NCBI RefSeq assembly: GCF_003002925.1
Contig: NZ_PVTK01000004.1
Coordinates: 1-64,000, forward strand
Length of the DNA: 64,000 bases
From: Vreelandella songnenensis
GTDB lineage: Bacteria > Pseudomonadota > Gammaproteobacteria > Pseudomonadales > Halomonadaceae
Direction of reading: 5' to 3'
Shown here: positions 8,670-18,679 of the stretch, piece after piece
Position numbering within the stretch: position 1 is the stretch's first letter
Layout of the letters: the number at the start of each line of letters is the position of its first letter
Translations under genes and position numbers: made by a program
The notes under the pieces: generated by a model
Seen by the model: only the letters and a program-made list of their open reading frames with translations
What the model was told of the DNA's origin: nothing
Database searches by the model: none

Positions 8670-10235
8670 ATGGCTACTTCTACCCCGCGCCCCGTTGCGC
8701 TGATCATCCTTGACGGCTACGGCCACAACCCGGATAGCGCCCACAACGCGGTGGCCTCTGCCCATACGCCGGTGATGGACGATCTATGGGCCAACCGGCC
8801 CCACGCCTTCGTGCACACCGACGGAGGCCACGTGGGCCTTCCCGATGGCCAGATGGGCAACTCGGAAGTCGGCCACATGAACCTCGGCGCCGGACGCATC
8901 GTCTACCAGGACTTCACGCGGATCACCAAGGCGATTGAAGAAGGCGACCTGGACGTGAATGAAAACCTGACCCAGCCCATGGATGAAGCGATTGCCCACG
9001 GGCGCGCCGTTCACCTGCTGGGCCTGCTCTCCCCCGGCGGCGTGCACAGCCACGAAGACCACTTTATCGCCATGGCGGAACTGGCGGCCCGGCGCGGCGC
9101 CCAGCGCATCTTCATTCACGCCTTCCTGGATGGCCGTGACATGCCGCCGCAAAGCGCGCTGGCTTCCATTGAACGCGCCAATGCTCGCCTCGCCGAGCTG
9201 GTAGGCGCCGACAACGGCTTCGTCGCCACTGTCATCGGGCGTTTCTACGCCATGGACCGCGATAACCGCTGGGAGCGCGTCGAGAAAGCCTACCGCCTGC
9301 TCACCGACGGCCACGCCGAGGTGTATGCCACCAGCGCCGAAACCGCTCTGCGCGACGCCTACGATCGCGGCGAGACCGACGAATTCGTTGCCCCCAGCAG
9401 CGTACTGCTCGACGATAACCCGGTCACGTTGCAGGACGGTGACGCGGCGTTTTTCATGAACTTTCGTGCCGACCGCGCCCGCGAACTCACCCGCGCGCTC
9501 GTGGAGCCGGACTTCACAGGCTTTTCACGCAAGGCCCGGCCCGCGCTTGCCGGCAAGGGGCTGGTAATGCTGACCCAGTACGCCGCCGACATTCCGGCGC
9601 CGGCCGCCTTTCCCCCGTTTGATCTGAACGACACCCTGGGCGAAGTGGTGGCCAAGCGCGGACTCAAGCAGCTGCGCATCGCGGAAACCGAGAAGTACCC
9701 CCACGTGACCTTCTTCTTCTCCGGTGGGCGCGAGGCGGAGTTCGACGGCGAGACGCGCATTCTGCTGCCCTCGCCGCAGGATGTCCGCACCTACGACGAA
9801 AAGCCCGAGATGAGTGCCTACGAGATTACCGAGAAGCTGGTCGAGGCCATCGACGCGGGGCAGTTCGACCTGATCGTGTGCAACTACGCCAACGGCGACA
9901 TGGTCGGCCATACCGGCGATTTCGACGCGGCGGTAAAAGCCATCAAAACCGTGGATATCTGCGTGGGCCGGGTGGTAGCCGCCATCGAGCGTGCCGGCGG
10001 CGCCTGCCTGATCACCGCCGACCACGGCAACGCCGAGCAGATGGTGCACCCTGAAACCGGCGCACCGCAGACCGCCCACACCACCTTCGTGGTACCGCTG
10101 GTATACGTGGGCGAACGGGAAGGAGCGCTTGACGAGGGCCGCCTGTGCGATCTGGCGCCGACGCTTCTTACCATGATGGATCAACCCGTTCCCGAGGCAA
10201 TGACCGGGAAGCCGCTGATCCGCTTCAACGGATGA
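8670..10235 (+). CDS. gpmI: 2,3-bisphosphoglycerate-independent phosphoglycerate mutase
   Basis: Interconverts 3- and 2-phosphoglycerate in glycolysis and gluconeogenesis, with two manganese ions and a phosphoserine intermediate. The 521-residue protein shows LIILDGYG with metal ligand Asp15, and the nucleophile Ser65 in [22 protein letters not shown] and [11 protein letters not shown] near the C-terminus supply the remaining metal ligands. The start at 8670 follows GAGG; the open frame extends upstream but is not conserved. It overlaps envC by four bases (ATGA), the gpmI-envC pairing also found in E. coli. Confidence 0.95.
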   Translation: MATSTPRPVALIILDGYGHNPDSAHNAVASAHTPVMDDLWANRPHAFVHTDGGHVGLPDGQMGNSEVGHMNLGAGRIVYQDFTRITKAIEEGDLDVNENLTQPMDEAIAHGRAVHLLGLLSPGGVHSHEDHFIAMAELAARRGAQRIFIHAFLDGRDMPPQSALASIERANARLAELVGADNGFVATVIGRFYAMDRDNRWERVEKAYRLLTDGHAEVYATSAETALRDAYDRGETDEFVAPSSVLLDDNPVTLQDGDAAFFMNFRADRARELTRALVEPDFTGFSRKARPALAGKGLVMLTQYAADIPAPAAFPPFDLNDTLGEVVAKRGLKQLRIAETEKYPHVTFFFSGGREAEFDGETRILLPSPQDVRTYDEKPEMSAYEITEKLVEAIDAGQFDLIVCNYANGDMVGHTGDFDAAVKAIKTVDICVGRVVAAIERAGGACLITADHGNAEQMVHPETGAPQTAHTTFVVPLVYVGEREGALDEGRLCDLAPTLLTMMDQPVPEAMTGKPLIRFNG

Positions 10236-11371
10236 CAAGGCTTGCCCTGGCGCTCGGCGCGCTGCTGGTCTTGCTCGGCTCGACACCCGCCCTTGCCCAG
10301 CCGGATGAGGGCGCGGCCCGGGCGCAGCTGGATGCGCTGGGTCAGGAGATCGAATCGCTTTCCGGGCGCTTGAGCGCCACCGGCCAGGCCCGGGACAGCG
10401 CCGAGCGCGAGCTGCAAGGCGTGGAAACCGAGCTTGCCCAAACCCACCAGCGTCTGGATGCCCTGCAGGCCGAACGGCGCCAGGTGGATGATGAAATGAC
10501 CCAGCTGCGCCAGCACCGCGACCGCCTGGAAGGCGAGCGTTCAAGCCAGTATGCAGCCCTTGGCCAGCAGCTGGCCGCGCTCTACCGGCTGGGCCCCACG
10601 CCTCAGCTCAAGCTCCTGCTCAACCAGGGCGACCCGGCCGAGCTTGACCGCATGCAGGCCTACCTGAACCGGTTTACCCAGGCGCGCAACCGGCGCCTTG
10701 CCGATATTGCCCGGCTGGATACCGCCCTTGCCGACACCGAACAGGCCCTGGATGAGCGCCAGACGCGCCTGGCAAGCCTTGCCGACGAGCTCGACACCCA
10801 GCGCGCCCGGCTGGTTGAACGCTCTGAAGAGCGGCGCAGCGTGGTAGCCACCCTGGACGACCGCTACGGCAGCGAAGCCGATCGGCTGGCGGATCTGAAC
10901 GATAGCCGCGAGCAGGCCGAGCGCAAGCTGCGCGAAATTCAGGCCGAGCTTGCCCGCCTGGATGCGCCCACGCCCACCACCAATATCGTGCGCACCCAGG
11001 GCGATCTGCCCTGGCCGGTTCAGGGCGATATCACGTCGTCATTTAACCGTCGTGACGGGGTTCACTATAATGGTATTGTCATACAGGCCGGTGCTGGCAC
11101 CCAGGTAGCCGCCGTGCATAGCGGACGGGTGGTGTTTGCCGACTGGATGCGCGGATTTGGCAACCTGCTGATTATCGATCACGGTGACCAGATCATGACA
11201 CTCTACGCCCACCTTCAGCAGTTCAGCGCACGCCCCGGCCAGCAGGTCAGCCGCGGTGATGAAATCGGCCGAGTGGGAGATAGCGGTGGACAATCCCGCG
11301 CCGCGCTCTACTTTGAAGTACGTCAGCGTGGTGAACCCATCAATCCTCAGCGTTGGATTGCGCGCCGCTGA
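10232..11371 (+). CDS. envC: Murein hydrolase activator EnvC (degenerate LytM domain)
   Basis: Periplasmic activator of the amidases AmiA/AmiB during septum splitting. The 379-residue protein has a signal peptide cleaved after about residue 22, a long Glu/Arg/Leu-rich coiled coil (about 25-240) and a C-terminal LytM (M23) domain. In the zinc-site segment HYNGIVI, aligned with GMVI of E. coli EnvC, the metal-binding Asp is replaced by Val. The domain is therefore probably non-catalytic, as in EnvC. It ends with the EnvC-like [16 protein letters not shown]. The start overlaps the gpmI stop, indicating translational coupling. Confidence 0.9.
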   Translation: MTRLALALGALLVLLGSTPALAQPDEGAARAQLDALGQEIESLSGRLSATGQARDSAERELQGVETELAQTHQRLDALQAERRQVDDEMTQLRQHRDRLEGERSSQYAALGQQLAALYRLGPTPQLKLLLNQGDPAELDRMQAYLNRFTQARNRRLADIARLDTALADTEQALDERQTRLASLADELDTQRARLVERSEERRSVVATLDDRYGSEADRLADLNDSREQAERKLREIQAELARLDAPTPTTNIVRTQGDLPWPVQGDITSSFNRRDGVHYNGIVIQAGAGTQVAAVHSGRVVFADWMRGFGNLLIIDHGDQIMTLYAHLQQFSARPGQQVSRGDEIGRVGDSGGQSRAALYFEVRQRGEPINPQRWIARR

Positions 11372-11446
11372 CGGGATAAGCTGAAACGTATTAACAGCCA
11401 ACTTAGGGTAGCGCCTTACGCCTGCCTATCGCCTTGCGGAGTCTGC

Positions 11447-12748
11447 ATGACGCCATCTGTTACCCACATATCGGCCCCTGCCAAGCGCCTCTTGGCCGCC
11501 CTGCTACCCATTGCGCTGCTGTCGGCCCCGCTACCGCTGCTGGCCCAGTCCGCAAACCAGGCCTCCGCCGACCTGCCGCTTGAAGAGATTCAAACTTTCG
11601 CCGAGGTGTTCGAGCGCATCAAGCGCGGCTATGTGGAAGAGGTGGACGACCGCACGCTGCTGCGTAACGCCATGCGCGGCATGCTCAGCGAGCTGGACCC
11701 GCACTCCGCCTATCTCGATGAGGAGGAGTACCAGAGCCTGCGCGAGTCCACCCAGGGCGAGTTTGGCGGTATCGGTATCGAAGTGGGCATGGAAAACGGC
11801 CAGCTGATGGTGGTCACCCCCATCGATGACACCCCGGCCTCACGGGCGGGCCTGCTCTCGCGTGACATCATCATCGCCATCGACGGCACGCCCACCGACA
11901 GCATGTCGCTGCAGGAAGCCGTGACCATGATGCGCGGCGAGCCGGGCAGTGAACTGCGTATCTCGGTGCTGCGCTCAGGCGAAGAGACCCCGCGTACCTT
12001 CACGCTGAACCGCGAAGTGATTCGCAGCGAAAGCGTCAAGCACGAGCTTCTCGAAACCGGTTATGGGTACCTGCGCATCAGCCAGTTCCAGTCGCGCACG
12101 CCGGAGCAGGCACGTCAGGCCATCGAGCGCATGCAGCGCGACGCGCCGCTTGAAGGCCTGATTCTGGATCTGCGCAACAACCCCGGCGGCGTGCTGCAGG
12201 CAGCCGCAGGGGTAGCCGACCTGTTTCTGGATAGCGGTCTGATCGTGTATACCGAAGGACGGCTGGCCGATACGGCCATGTCGTTCTCGGCATCAAGAGA
12301 CACGCCGGCCGGCGACGTGCCGTTGGTCGTACTGATCAACAGCGGCAGCGCCTCGGCTGCCGAGATCGTCGCCGGTGCCCTGCAGGATCAGCGGCGCGGA
12401 GTCATCATGGGCACGGACAGCTTCGGCAAGGGTTCGGTCCAGCAGATCATGCCGCTGGGCAACGGCGAAGGGCTAAAGCTCACCACCGCGCTCTACTACA
12501 CGCCCAACGGCCGCTCCATTCAGGCCCAGGGCATCGAGCCGGATGTGGAAGTGGTGCGCGGCCGCCTTGAGCTTGCAGAAAGCCGCCTTGAGCTGCGCGA
12601 ATCCGATCTCGACGGCCACCTGGGCGCCCAGCAGCCGGCATCCCAGGCGCGACAGTCTGCCTCGGAGCGGCTGCGTGACGACTACCAGATGAGCGAAGCG
12701 CTCAATCTGCTCAAGGCGCTTAACGTGGTGGACCGCCGCCGCCGTTAA
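11447..12748 (+). CDS. Carboxy-terminal processing protease (S41 family)
   Basis: Periplasmic serine protease of the CtpA type, 433 residues. It has an N-terminal signal peptide (to about residue 34), a PDZ domain around residues 105-190, the nucleophile motif GSASAAEIVAGALQD (300-314) and the general-base lysine in GKGSVQQ (Lys328). Such proteases trim periplasmic proteins and, in Pseudomonas, peptidoglycan hydrolases. The position directly after the amidase activator envC suggests control of cell-wall hydrolysis; this is inference. GGAG precedes the ATG. Its stop overlaps that of ubiI by a shared GTTAAC. Confidence 0.9.
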   Translation: MTPSVTHISAPAKRLLAALLPIALLSAPLPLLAQSANQASADLPLEEIQTFAEVFERIKRGYVEEVDDRTLLRNAMRGMLSELDPHSAYLDEEEYQSLRESTQGEFGGIGIEVGMENGQLMVVTPIDDTPASRAGLLSRDIIIAIDGTPTDSMSLQEAVTMMRGEPGSELRISVLRSGEETPRTFTLNREVIRSESVKHELLETGYGYLRISQFQSRTPEQARQAIERMQRDAPLEGLILDLRNNPGGVLQAAAGVADLFLDSGLIVYTEGRLADTAMSFSASRDTPAGDVPLVVLINSGSASAAEIVAGALQDQRRGVIMGTDSFGKGSVQQIMPLGNGEGLKLTTALYYTPNGRSIQAQGIEPDVEVVRGRLELAESRLELRESDLDGHLGAQQPASQARQSASERLRDDYQMSEALNLLKALNVVDRRRR

Positions 12749-13998
12749 CGGCAGCTAAGCGGCAGGCGCCCCCGCTCTCCGGTCGCCTGCCGCATGACCA
12801 CGCGTTTCACAGGGCTTAGCCGGTTCATGCCGCTCATGCCCAGATTGCGCGCCAGGGTAAACACCGGCATGCGCGAACCAAACAGCTCCCTGAAGCCCTT
12901 CATCAGCCCCAGCATGGCAGTGTTATCCAGCCGACGGCGGCGCTCGTAGCGGCCAAGCGTGCTCAACTCGCCCCAGGGCGCCCCGCGCGACCAGGCATTG
13001 ATCACCTCCTCGGCCAGCACAGCGGCATCCATCAGTCCCAGATTCACCCCCTGCCCGGCCAGCGGATGAATGCTGTGCGCGGCATCCCCCACCAGTGCCA
13101 GGTGCGGTTTGACGTACTGCCGGGCGTGGCGCTGTACCAGCGCAAACCGGTAGACGCGATCGCACACGCTCACCTCGCCCAGGCGATGGCCAAACGCCTC
13201 GCCAAGCGCTTTGCCAAGCGCCTCGGGCGCAAGGCCGGCGAGCGTTTCAGCGTGTTCCGGCGTGGTCGACCAGACAATCGAGCAGTAGTGCGCATCGCCC
13301 TGAACCGTCAGTGGTAGAAAGGCCAGCGGGCCGCCTTCCATGAAGGCCTGACGGGCGCTGCCGCCATGTACCTGGGTGCATTTGACCGTCGTCACCACGG
13401 CTTCCTGGCCCATGTCGTCACTGGCCACGTCTATCTCCGCCAGATCGCGCAGCGTCGAGCGCGCCCCATCCGCCGCCACCAGCAGCGGCGCATGCACTCC
13501 CTGCCCGTCATCCAGGGTCAGCCAGCGCCCGGTCGCGGTGGTCTGCAGCGCCTTGATGGCGGTGCCAAAGAAGCACGTCACCTTGGGGTGCTCGAGCACA
13601 AGGTCGTTCAGAGCCATCTGGGTAATAGCGTTTTCGACAATATGCCCCAGCACCGCCACCCCGGCCTCGTCGGCGGAAAAATTGATCTCGCCGCTGCCTT
13701 CGGCATCCCAGACCTGCATGTAGCGATACGGGGTTACCCGCGCACGGGCCATGGCCGGCCAGGCGCCCAGATGGGTCAGCAGACGCTGGGATACCGGCGT
13801 CAGGGCGCTCACCCGCGCGCCGATCTGTGTGTCATCGAAGCCCTTCCACTGCAGCGGCTCTGCCTGCGCCTCCACCAGCGCCACCTGCATGCCGGCCTGG
13901 GCCAGCAAGGCGGTCAACGCCGTTCCCACCACGCCGGCCCCTACCACAATGACGTCAAAGCGTTTTGCCGGGTCCGTTTTCGTTGCAAGCGTATCCAT
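12745..13998 (-). CDS. ubiI: Ubiquinone hydroxylase UbiI (VisC)
   Basis: FAD-dependent monooxygenase hydroxylating C5 of the ubiquinone ring. The 417-residue protein has the dinucleotide-binding GAGVVG (20-25), a DG motif in LVAADGARS and the FAD-ribityl motif GDAAHSIHPLAGQG. The segment VWDAEGSGEI followed by LGHIVENA resembles E. coli VisC more than UbiH, which is why I name it UbiI. It is last in ygfB-pepP-ubiH-ubiI, as in E. coli, 43 bases after ubiH. Confidence 0.87.
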   Translation of the reverse strand: MDTLATKTDPAKRFDVIVVGAGVVGTALTALLAQAGMQVALVEAQAEPLQWKGFDDTQIGARVSALTPVSQRLLTHLGAWPAMARARVTPYRYMQVWDAEGSGEINFSADEAGVAVLGHIVENAITQMALNDLVLEHPKVTCFFGTAIKALQTTATGRWLTLDDGQGVHAPLLVAADGARSTLRDLAEIDVASDDMGQEAVVTTVKCTQVHGGSARQAFMEGGPLAFLPLTVQGDAHYCSIVWSTTPEHAETLAGLAPEALGKALGEAFGHRLGEVSVCDRVYRFALVQRHARQYVKPHLALVGDAAHSIHPLAGQGVNLGLMDAAVLAEEVINAWSRGAPWGELSTLGRYERRRRLDNTAMLGLMKGFRELFGSRMPVFTLARNLGMSGMNRLSPVKRVVMRQATGERGRLPLSCR

Positions 13999-14041
13999 AG
14001 CATTCCTGTATCAGGTGAAGGATTGCGGTTCGAGCAGCGTC

Positions 14042-15271
14042 TTAGCGCTCAAGCCCCATTGCTCGGCGCGCCAGACCGCGGCGCAGCGGGCCGAACAGGT
14101 TCAGACCGATCAATCCGGCCGCCCGGGCGTGGGGCAAGAGTGGCAGCGATTGGCCAAACAGACGCACCAGACCGTCGCTGAAGCGGATCACATTGCCACG
14201 GTCACGCGCACGCTTGCCCTCAAAGGCCAGCAGCGTCGTCATATCGCCAAGTGGCCGGCGGGCCTGTTCGCCCTGCTCAAGCGCCTCTACCAGATCCATG
14301 ATGCCGCGTAGCGCCAGATTGAATCCCTGCCCCGCCACTGGATGCAGCGCGTGAGCGGCATTGCCCAGCACCGCCAGCCCCGGGCGCACAGGCTCCTTGG
14401 CCGTGACCAGCGAAAGCGGGTAGCTGTAGCGCTTGCCCGCCCGGGTAAAGCGCCCGACGCGGTCCCCGAACGCGGCTTGAAGCTGGGCAAGAAACTCGCG
14501 TTCGGGTAGCGCCATGCGCGCCTGCTCCTCGCCGCTCGGGTGCGTCCAGATCAGCTCCATCGCCTGGCCCGGCAGCGGTAGCAGCGCCATGGGGCCCTCC
14601 TGGGTAAAGCGTTCGTAGGCAACGCCCTGGTGCGCCTGACTGATCCCCACATGGGCAATCAGCGCCGTCTGCTCGTAGGAGTTGCGTCGGCTGCTGATGC
14701 CCAGCTGCTCCTTGAGCCCCGAGCGCCCGCCGTCAGCCAGCACGGTCAACGGCGCGCGCAGCTCGCTGCCGTCAGAAAGGCGCAGGTAGTGGCCACCCGC
14801 TTCCGGCGAGAGCTGCTCGACCTTGGCCGGGCAGAACCACTCGACGGGCAGGGTTCTCAAGTGGCGATGAAGCACCTGCCCCATCCAGGCGTTGGGAATC
14901 ACGTGCCCCAGCGCCTCCACGCCAAGCTCCTGGGCATTGAGACGTGTAGCGCCCAGTCGGCCGCGCTCGCTGATATGAATCTGCCGGATAGGCGTGGCCT
15001 CTTCCTGCATGGCCTGCCACACGCCCAGCTGGCGAAAGCGCTGGGCCGAGCCTTCGGCAATGGCGCTTGCCCGAGCATCGAAGCTCGGCTGCCAGCGCTT
15101 GTCCAGCGCGGCATCATCCAGCGGTGCCGCCTCGATGATGGCGACTTTCCAGCCATAGCGCTCGATCAGTGGCGCCAGCGCGCAGCCCAGGCTGGCGCCG
15201 ACCAGCCCCCCTCCTACGATGACGATATCGTGGGTCATCGCCCGCGGTGGCGTCTGCTCGGACTGCTGCAT
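14042..15271 (-). CDS. ubiH: 2-octaprenyl-6-methoxyphenol hydroxylase UbiH
   Basis: FAD monooxygenase hydroxylating C1 of the ubiquinone precursor. It is 409 residues from the chosen start, with GGGLVG at 20-25, the DG motif VLADGGRSG and GNAAHALHPVAGQGFNL. I chose the ATG at 15271 because AGGAG lies six bases upstream; the ATG at 15238 has no ribosome site and would start two residues before the conserved HDIVIVGGG. It follows pepP by 82 AT-rich bases. Confidence 0.88.
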   Translation of the reverse strand: MQQSEQTPPRAMTHDIVIVGGGLVGASLGCALAPLIERYGWKVAIIEAAPLDDAALDKRWQPSFDARASAIAEGSAQRFRQLGVWQAMQEEATPIRQIHISERGRLGATRLNAQELGVEALGHVIPNAWMGQVLHRHLRTLPVEWFCPAKVEQLSPEAGGHYLRLSDGSELRAPLTVLADGGRSGLKEQLGISSRRNSYEQTALIAHVGISQAHQGVAYERFTQEGPMALLPLPGQAMELIWTHPSGEEQARMALPEREFLAQLQAAFGDRVGRFTRAGKRYSYPLSLVTAKEPVRPGLAVLGNAAHALHPVAGQGFNLALRGIMDLVEALEQGEQARRPLGDMTTLLAFEGKRARDRGNVIRFSDGLVRLFGQSLPLLPHARAAGLIGLNLFGPLRRGLARRAMGLER

Positions 15272-15353
15272 TGGCTTCTCCTGCTTACCCATCAATATTT
15301 CGTAATGGCGTAATGTAATTTACATAAATATGCTGATAACATGTTTTGACTGA

Positions 15354-16694
15354 TTATTTATTGACCATCAACGCTTCAATTTCCGCCACTTGCTTGGGCG
15401 CCTTGGCGGTCAGATTTTCGTGTCCATCCCGGGTAACCACCAGGTTATCCTCGATTCGGATACCCATTCCGCGGTAGGCCGCGGGAATATCGTCTTCGTC
15501 GGGAATATACAAACCGGGCTCGACGGTCAGCACCATGCCTGGTTCGAGTGGGCGCGCCGTCTGTTCATCCAGGCGGTAGGTGCCCACATCGTGAACATCC
15601 AGACCCAGCCAGTGGGACGTGGAGTGCAGGTAGAAGCGCCGATAGCGTTGATCATCGATCAAAGCCTGCAGGTCGCCTTCCAGCAGGCCGAGGGCCATCA
15701 GCCCGGCGGTCAGATCCTCGACCACGCCCTGATGGATATCCGCCAGGGTAGCGCCGGGCCTGACCGCAGCAACGGCGCGCTCCTGGGCATCGAGCACGAC
15801 CTGGTAGAGCGTGCGCTGGGCATCGCTGAACCGGCCAGCCACGGGGAAAGTGCGCGTAATGTCGCCAGCATAGAGCTCGAACTCGGCGCCGGCATCGATC
15901 AGTACCAGTGCGTTATCCGCCAGCACCGCGCGATTTTCAATATAGTGCAATACGCAGGCGTTCGCGCCGCTGCCCACGATGGTGCTATAGGCCGGGCCAC
16001 TGCCGCCTTGCCAGACAAATTCATGCTCGAGCTCGGCCTGCAGCTGGTACTCGAAAAGGCCCGGGCGTGACGCTCGCATGGCGCGCACGTGTGCTTGTGC
16101 CGAGATCAGCGCCGCGTGGCGAAGCAGGGCGATTTCCGCTTCGCTCTTGATCAACCGCATGGCGTGAATCAGCGCGCTGACGTCCAGCCAGCCCTTGAGC
16201 GGCGCCCGCCCGCGACGAAGCCCCGCCTGGGCGGCCGCCAGGGCCTCTTCGGCGATGCCTTGGGCCTCGGTGTCTTGAAGCGGCAGGTAGAGCAGCTCGC
16301 GGCCTTCCAGCAGGGCAGGCAGCTGTACTTCGCGGTCGGTATTTTCGAACGCCTGCTCGATACCGTGCTCGCGCTCGACGCCCCGGGCACCCAGGCGGCG
16401 GCCGGTCCAGGCCTCCATGGTAGGGTCGCGGTCCTGGCAGAAAACGACGCTTTCTCCGGCCTCACGACCCGGCAGCAGCACCAGCAGCGCGTCGGGTTCG
16501 ACAATGCCGGTCAGGTAATAGAAGTCGCTGTTCTGGCGAAACGCATATTCACTGTCGTGGGAACGCGTGACAAGCGCAGCGCCGGGCAGCACCACGGCAG
16601 CATTGGCAGGCACTTGTGCCATCAGCGCTTCGCGGCGTGCGCGGTACTCGTTTACCTCGATGGCCGGGGGCCGTGGCAGTAACTCGGGCAACAT
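15354..16694 (-). CDS. pepP: Xaa-Pro aminopeptidase P
   Basis: Dinuclear manganese peptidase (M24B) removing N-terminal residues before proline. The 446-residue protein has an N-terminal creatinase-like domain (FRQNSDFYYLTG). The pita-bread domain carries the ligands in LIDAGAEFELYAGDITRTFP, HSTSHWLGLDVHD, LTVEPGLYIP and GIRIEDNLVVT. Its length is typical (E. coli 441). It lies 14 bases after ygfB in the ubiquinone operon; the reason for this conserved linkage is not known. Confidence 0.94.
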   Translation of the reverse strand: MLPELLPRPPAIEVNEYRARREALMAQVPANAAVVLPGAALVTRSHDSEYAFRQNSDFYYLTGIVEPDALLVLLPGREAGESVVFCQDRDPTMEAWTGRRLGARGVEREHGIEQAFENTDREVQLPALLEGRELLYLPLQDTEAQGIAEEALAAAQAGLRRGRAPLKGWLDVSALIHAMRLIKSEAEIALLRHAALISAQAHVRAMRASRPGLFEYQLQAELEHEFVWQGGSGPAYSTIVGSGANACVLHYIENRAVLADNALVLIDAGAEFELYAGDITRTFPVAGRFSDAQRTLYQVVLDAQERAVAAVRPGATLADIHQGVVEDLTAGLMALGLLEGDLQALIDDQRYRRFYLHSTSHWLGLDVHDVGTYRLDEQTARPLEPGMVLTVEPGLYIPDEDDIPAAYRGMGIRIEDNLVVTRDGHENLTAKAPKQVAEIEALMVNK

Positions 16695-16708
16695 ACAGCC
16701 TCCAAAGC

Positions 16709-17287
16709 TTAGTGGACGGGTGCGTCGGTCTGCTCGACCTGGGGCTTGCCGGGGTGCTGCTCGGTATACAGCAGCATGGCGGCCATGCGCGCATGCTCGG
16801 TCAGGGCAAACAGATCGTTTTCGTTTTCCGGGCTGTCATCGATATCGGTTTCGATCCGACTGAGCGCTTCCAGGTCGTCGATCGACTCGCGCAGCGCCTG
16901 GGACCAGCGCTCACGCAGCTCGCTGTCGACCACTTCATCGACCACCTCGATAAAGCCCAGCGTCCACTCCTTGAGCCCTTGGGCCTGCTCGGCCAGCGAG
17001 AAAAGCTCGTCAGGCAGCAGCGGGGCATAGTTCAAATCGCTGGCACTGAGTGCTTCCAGGGTCTGCTTGCGCCAGCCCAGCAGGCGTTCGGCGCTCGCTT
17101 CATCGCGGGGCTGCTCGACGCCCAGACTTATGCACACCTCTTCAAGCCAGGCCTGGGGAGTAACATCGCGCAGGGCCAGAAGCGCACATAGGCGGCCGTC
17201 CAGAAAGGCGGGCGACTGCATGCTGCCGTGAAGCAGAAAAACATCGGCAACGTCAGAAAAATCCTGGCGTTCATCGATCAGTGACAT
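16709..17287 (-). CDS. UPF0149 family protein YgfB
   Basis: A 192-residue, acidic, helical protein matching the YgfB/YecA-like UPF0149 family, with FLLHGSMQSPAFLDGRL at the N-terminus and FIEVVDEVVDSELRERW in the middle. In Pseudomonas YgfB has been linked to control of the amidase AmpDh3 and beta-lactam resistance; whether that holds here is untested. It is the promoter-proximal gene of ygfB-pepP-ubiH-ubiI and is divergent from zapA. Confidence 0.85.
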   Translation of the reverse strand: MSLIDERQDFSDVADVFLLHGSMQSPAFLDGRLCALLALRDVTPQAWLEEVCISLGVEQPRDEASAERLLGWRKQTLEALSASDLNYAPLLPDELFSLAEQAQGLKEWTLGFIEVVDEVVDSELRERWSQALRESIDDLEALSRIETDIDDSPENENDLFALTEHARMAAMLLYTEQHPGKPQVEQTDAPVH

Positions 17288-17344
17288 AGTGATAGCTCGC
17301 TGTGTAAATGGATCATACGTTAATGTGCCGCGGATACTTGCGCG

Positions 17345-17374
17345 TTGACCCCGCGCAAGCGCCTCTCTTATAGT
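17345..17374 (+). promoter_or_regulatory. Sigma70 promoter of zapA
   Basis: TTGACC (17345-17350) and TATAGT (17369-17374) are separated by 18 bases, about 75 bases ahead of the zapA ATG. Confidence 0.6.
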
Positions 17375-17447
17375 GAGCGACGATAGTTTTTCCTATGCCA
17401 TGATGTTAACGCATTGGGCCCCTCGCTGGCCCGCGCCGGAGCTTTTA

Positions 17448-17747
17448 ATGAGTAACGCCAAGCGGCCAACGAAAGAGATCACCCTACTCGGGCGCAGCTA
17501 CATGATCGCCTGTGATAAAGGGGAAGAAGCCAAGCTTGAGCGCGCGGCACGCTATCTGGACCGTGCCATGAACGGCATCAACGCCCAGAGCGGCACCCTG
17601 GGCAGCGAGCGCGTCACGCTGATGGCGGCGCTGAACATCACCCATGAACTGCTGGAAGCGCTCGACGAACACCGCGCCAGCGAAGCCAACCTGAACCGCC
17701 TGAACGACCGCTTAGAACGTGCCTTGACCAAGGCGCGGCAACCTTAG
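17448..17747 (+). CDS. zapA: Cell division protein ZapA
   Basis: Small FtsZ-bundling protein that stabilises the Z ring. The 99-residue protein starts with the ZapA domain segment ITLLGRSYMIACDKGEEAKL, then RVTLMAALNITHELLE, and ends in a C-terminal coiled coil used for dimer and tetramer formation. I chose the ATG at 17448 because GGAG lies six bases upstream; the upstream ATG codons (such as 17373) lie at the promoter -10. The order zapA, 6S RNA, ygfA is conserved in gammaproteobacteria. Confidence 0.92.
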   Translation: MSNAKRPTKEITLLGRSYMIACDKGEEAKLERAARYLDRAMNGINAQSGTLGSERVTLMAALNITHELLEALDEHRASEANLNRLNDRLERALTKARQP

Positions 17748-17767
17748 TTAACCTTTTATTCAACACT

Positions 17768-17795
17768 TTGGTATAAGCCGCAGCTCTGGTAGGAT
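17768..17795 (+). promoter_or_regulatory. Promoter of 6S RNA
   Basis: TTGGTA (17768-17773) and TAGGAT (17790-17795), 16-base spacer, lie six bases before the predicted RNA 5' end. Confidence 0.5.
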
Positions 17796-17801
17796 AGCGG
17801 G

Positions 17802-17982
17802 GTTCTCTGGGGTGTACGCCAGTCGTTATAGTCCCTCGAGCCTATGCGCAGTACCCAGGGGGCCAAATGCTAGCCAGGCCCGTGTGCATGTCCGTGCGTC
17901 GGAAAGCCTGACGGTCTGGCTGCGGCCACCCACTCTGAACCAGTAGGTTCAGGGCCAGAACGACAGCGGCATTCTGGGGAAC
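17802..17982 (+). ncRNA. ssrS: 6S RNA
   Basis: The 181-base region between zapA and ygfA folds as 6S RNA. The 5' end GTTCTCTGGGGTG pairs through all 13 bases, with G-U pairs, with the 3' end CATTCTGGGGAAC. The 5' arm contains AGTCCCTCGAGCC like the E. coli molecule, and the 3' arm has the CTGAACC...GGTTCAGG hairpin. 6S RNA mimics an open promoter and sequesters sigma70 RNA polymerase in stationary phase. The ends are read from the terminal pairing and are good to a few bases. Confidence 0.9.
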
Positions 17983-17991
17983 ACTCACTTT

Positions 17992-18618
17992 ATGCAAAGC
18001 CTGCACGACCCTGACGCCAAGCGCGCCCTGCGCCGTCAACTGCGCCGCAAGCGCTCAGCTCTCTCTAGGGACGAGCAGCGCCAAGCCGCGCTCGATCTCT
18101 GCCTCAATCTCAAGCACCTGCCCGAAATTCAGCGCGCCCGGCGCATCAGCCTGTATCTGCCGGTCAATGGCGAGATTGATCCCACGCCGCTTTTATCCTG
18201 GTTTCAGAAACGTAACGTGGCGGTCTATCTGCCCGTTCTACGGCCGTTAAGCGACAATTCGCTCTGGTTTGTGGCCTATCATGCGCGCACGCCCATGGTG
18301 AAAAACCGCTTTGGCATTCTTGAGCCCGACACCCGGTTTGCCGCCCAGCGCCGCAACCGCCTGCCGGCCTGGGCGCTGGACACGCTGATCGTGCCGCTGG
18401 TGGGTTTCGATGGCCACGCCAACCGCATGGGCATGGGGGGCGGCTTTTATGATCGCAGCCTGGCCTTCATGCGCCGAGGCGGCCCGGCGCCTAACCTGAT
18501 CGGCGTGGCCCATGCCTGCCAGCAGGTAGAAGCGCTGCCCGTGGAGCCCTGGGATGTGCCGCTCAGTGCGGTGGTGAGCGATGAGGCCGTGGTGCGAGCG
18601 AGCAAAAAAAAGAGCTGA
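17992..18618 (+). CDS. 5-formyltetrahydrofolate cyclo-ligase
   Basis: The 208-residue YgfA-family protein converts 5-formyl-THF to 5,10-methenyl-THF using ATP. It has the basic N-terminal KRALRRQLRRKR, the folate-binding segment ISLYLPVNGEIDPT and the nucleotide-binding GMGGGFYDRSL near residue 147. It begins nine bases after 6S RNA and is probably made by read-through of that transcript, as in E. coli. Its last codons (a Lys-rich tail before TGA) overlap the terminator of the small gene on the other strand. Confidence 0.9.
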   Translation: MQSLHDPDAKRALRRQLRRKRSALSRDEQRQAALDLCLNLKHLPEIQRARRISLYLPVNGEIDPTPLLSWFQKRNVAVYLPVLRPLSDNSLWFVAYHARTPMVKNRFGILEPDTRFAAQRRNRLPAWALDTLIVPLVGFDGHANRMGMGGGFYDRSLAFMRRGGPAPNLIGVAHACQQVEALPVEPWDVPLSAVVSDEAVVRASKKKS

Positions 18619-18634
18619 CCTTGATGAGGTCAGC
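18603..18634 (-). terminator. Intrinsic terminator of the small membrane-protein gene
   Basis: GCTGACC (18614-18620) and GGTCAGC (18628-18634) form a 7-bp stem with a 7-base loop. On the minus strand it is followed by C, T, C and a run of eight T. On the plus strand no T-run follows. It therefore terminates leftward transcription and overlaps the last 16 bases of ygfA. Confidence 0.75.
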
Positions 18635-18679
18635 CCGTATCGCCCTGCGGTAAATAGCGGCAATGCCTGAGCGTTTGGG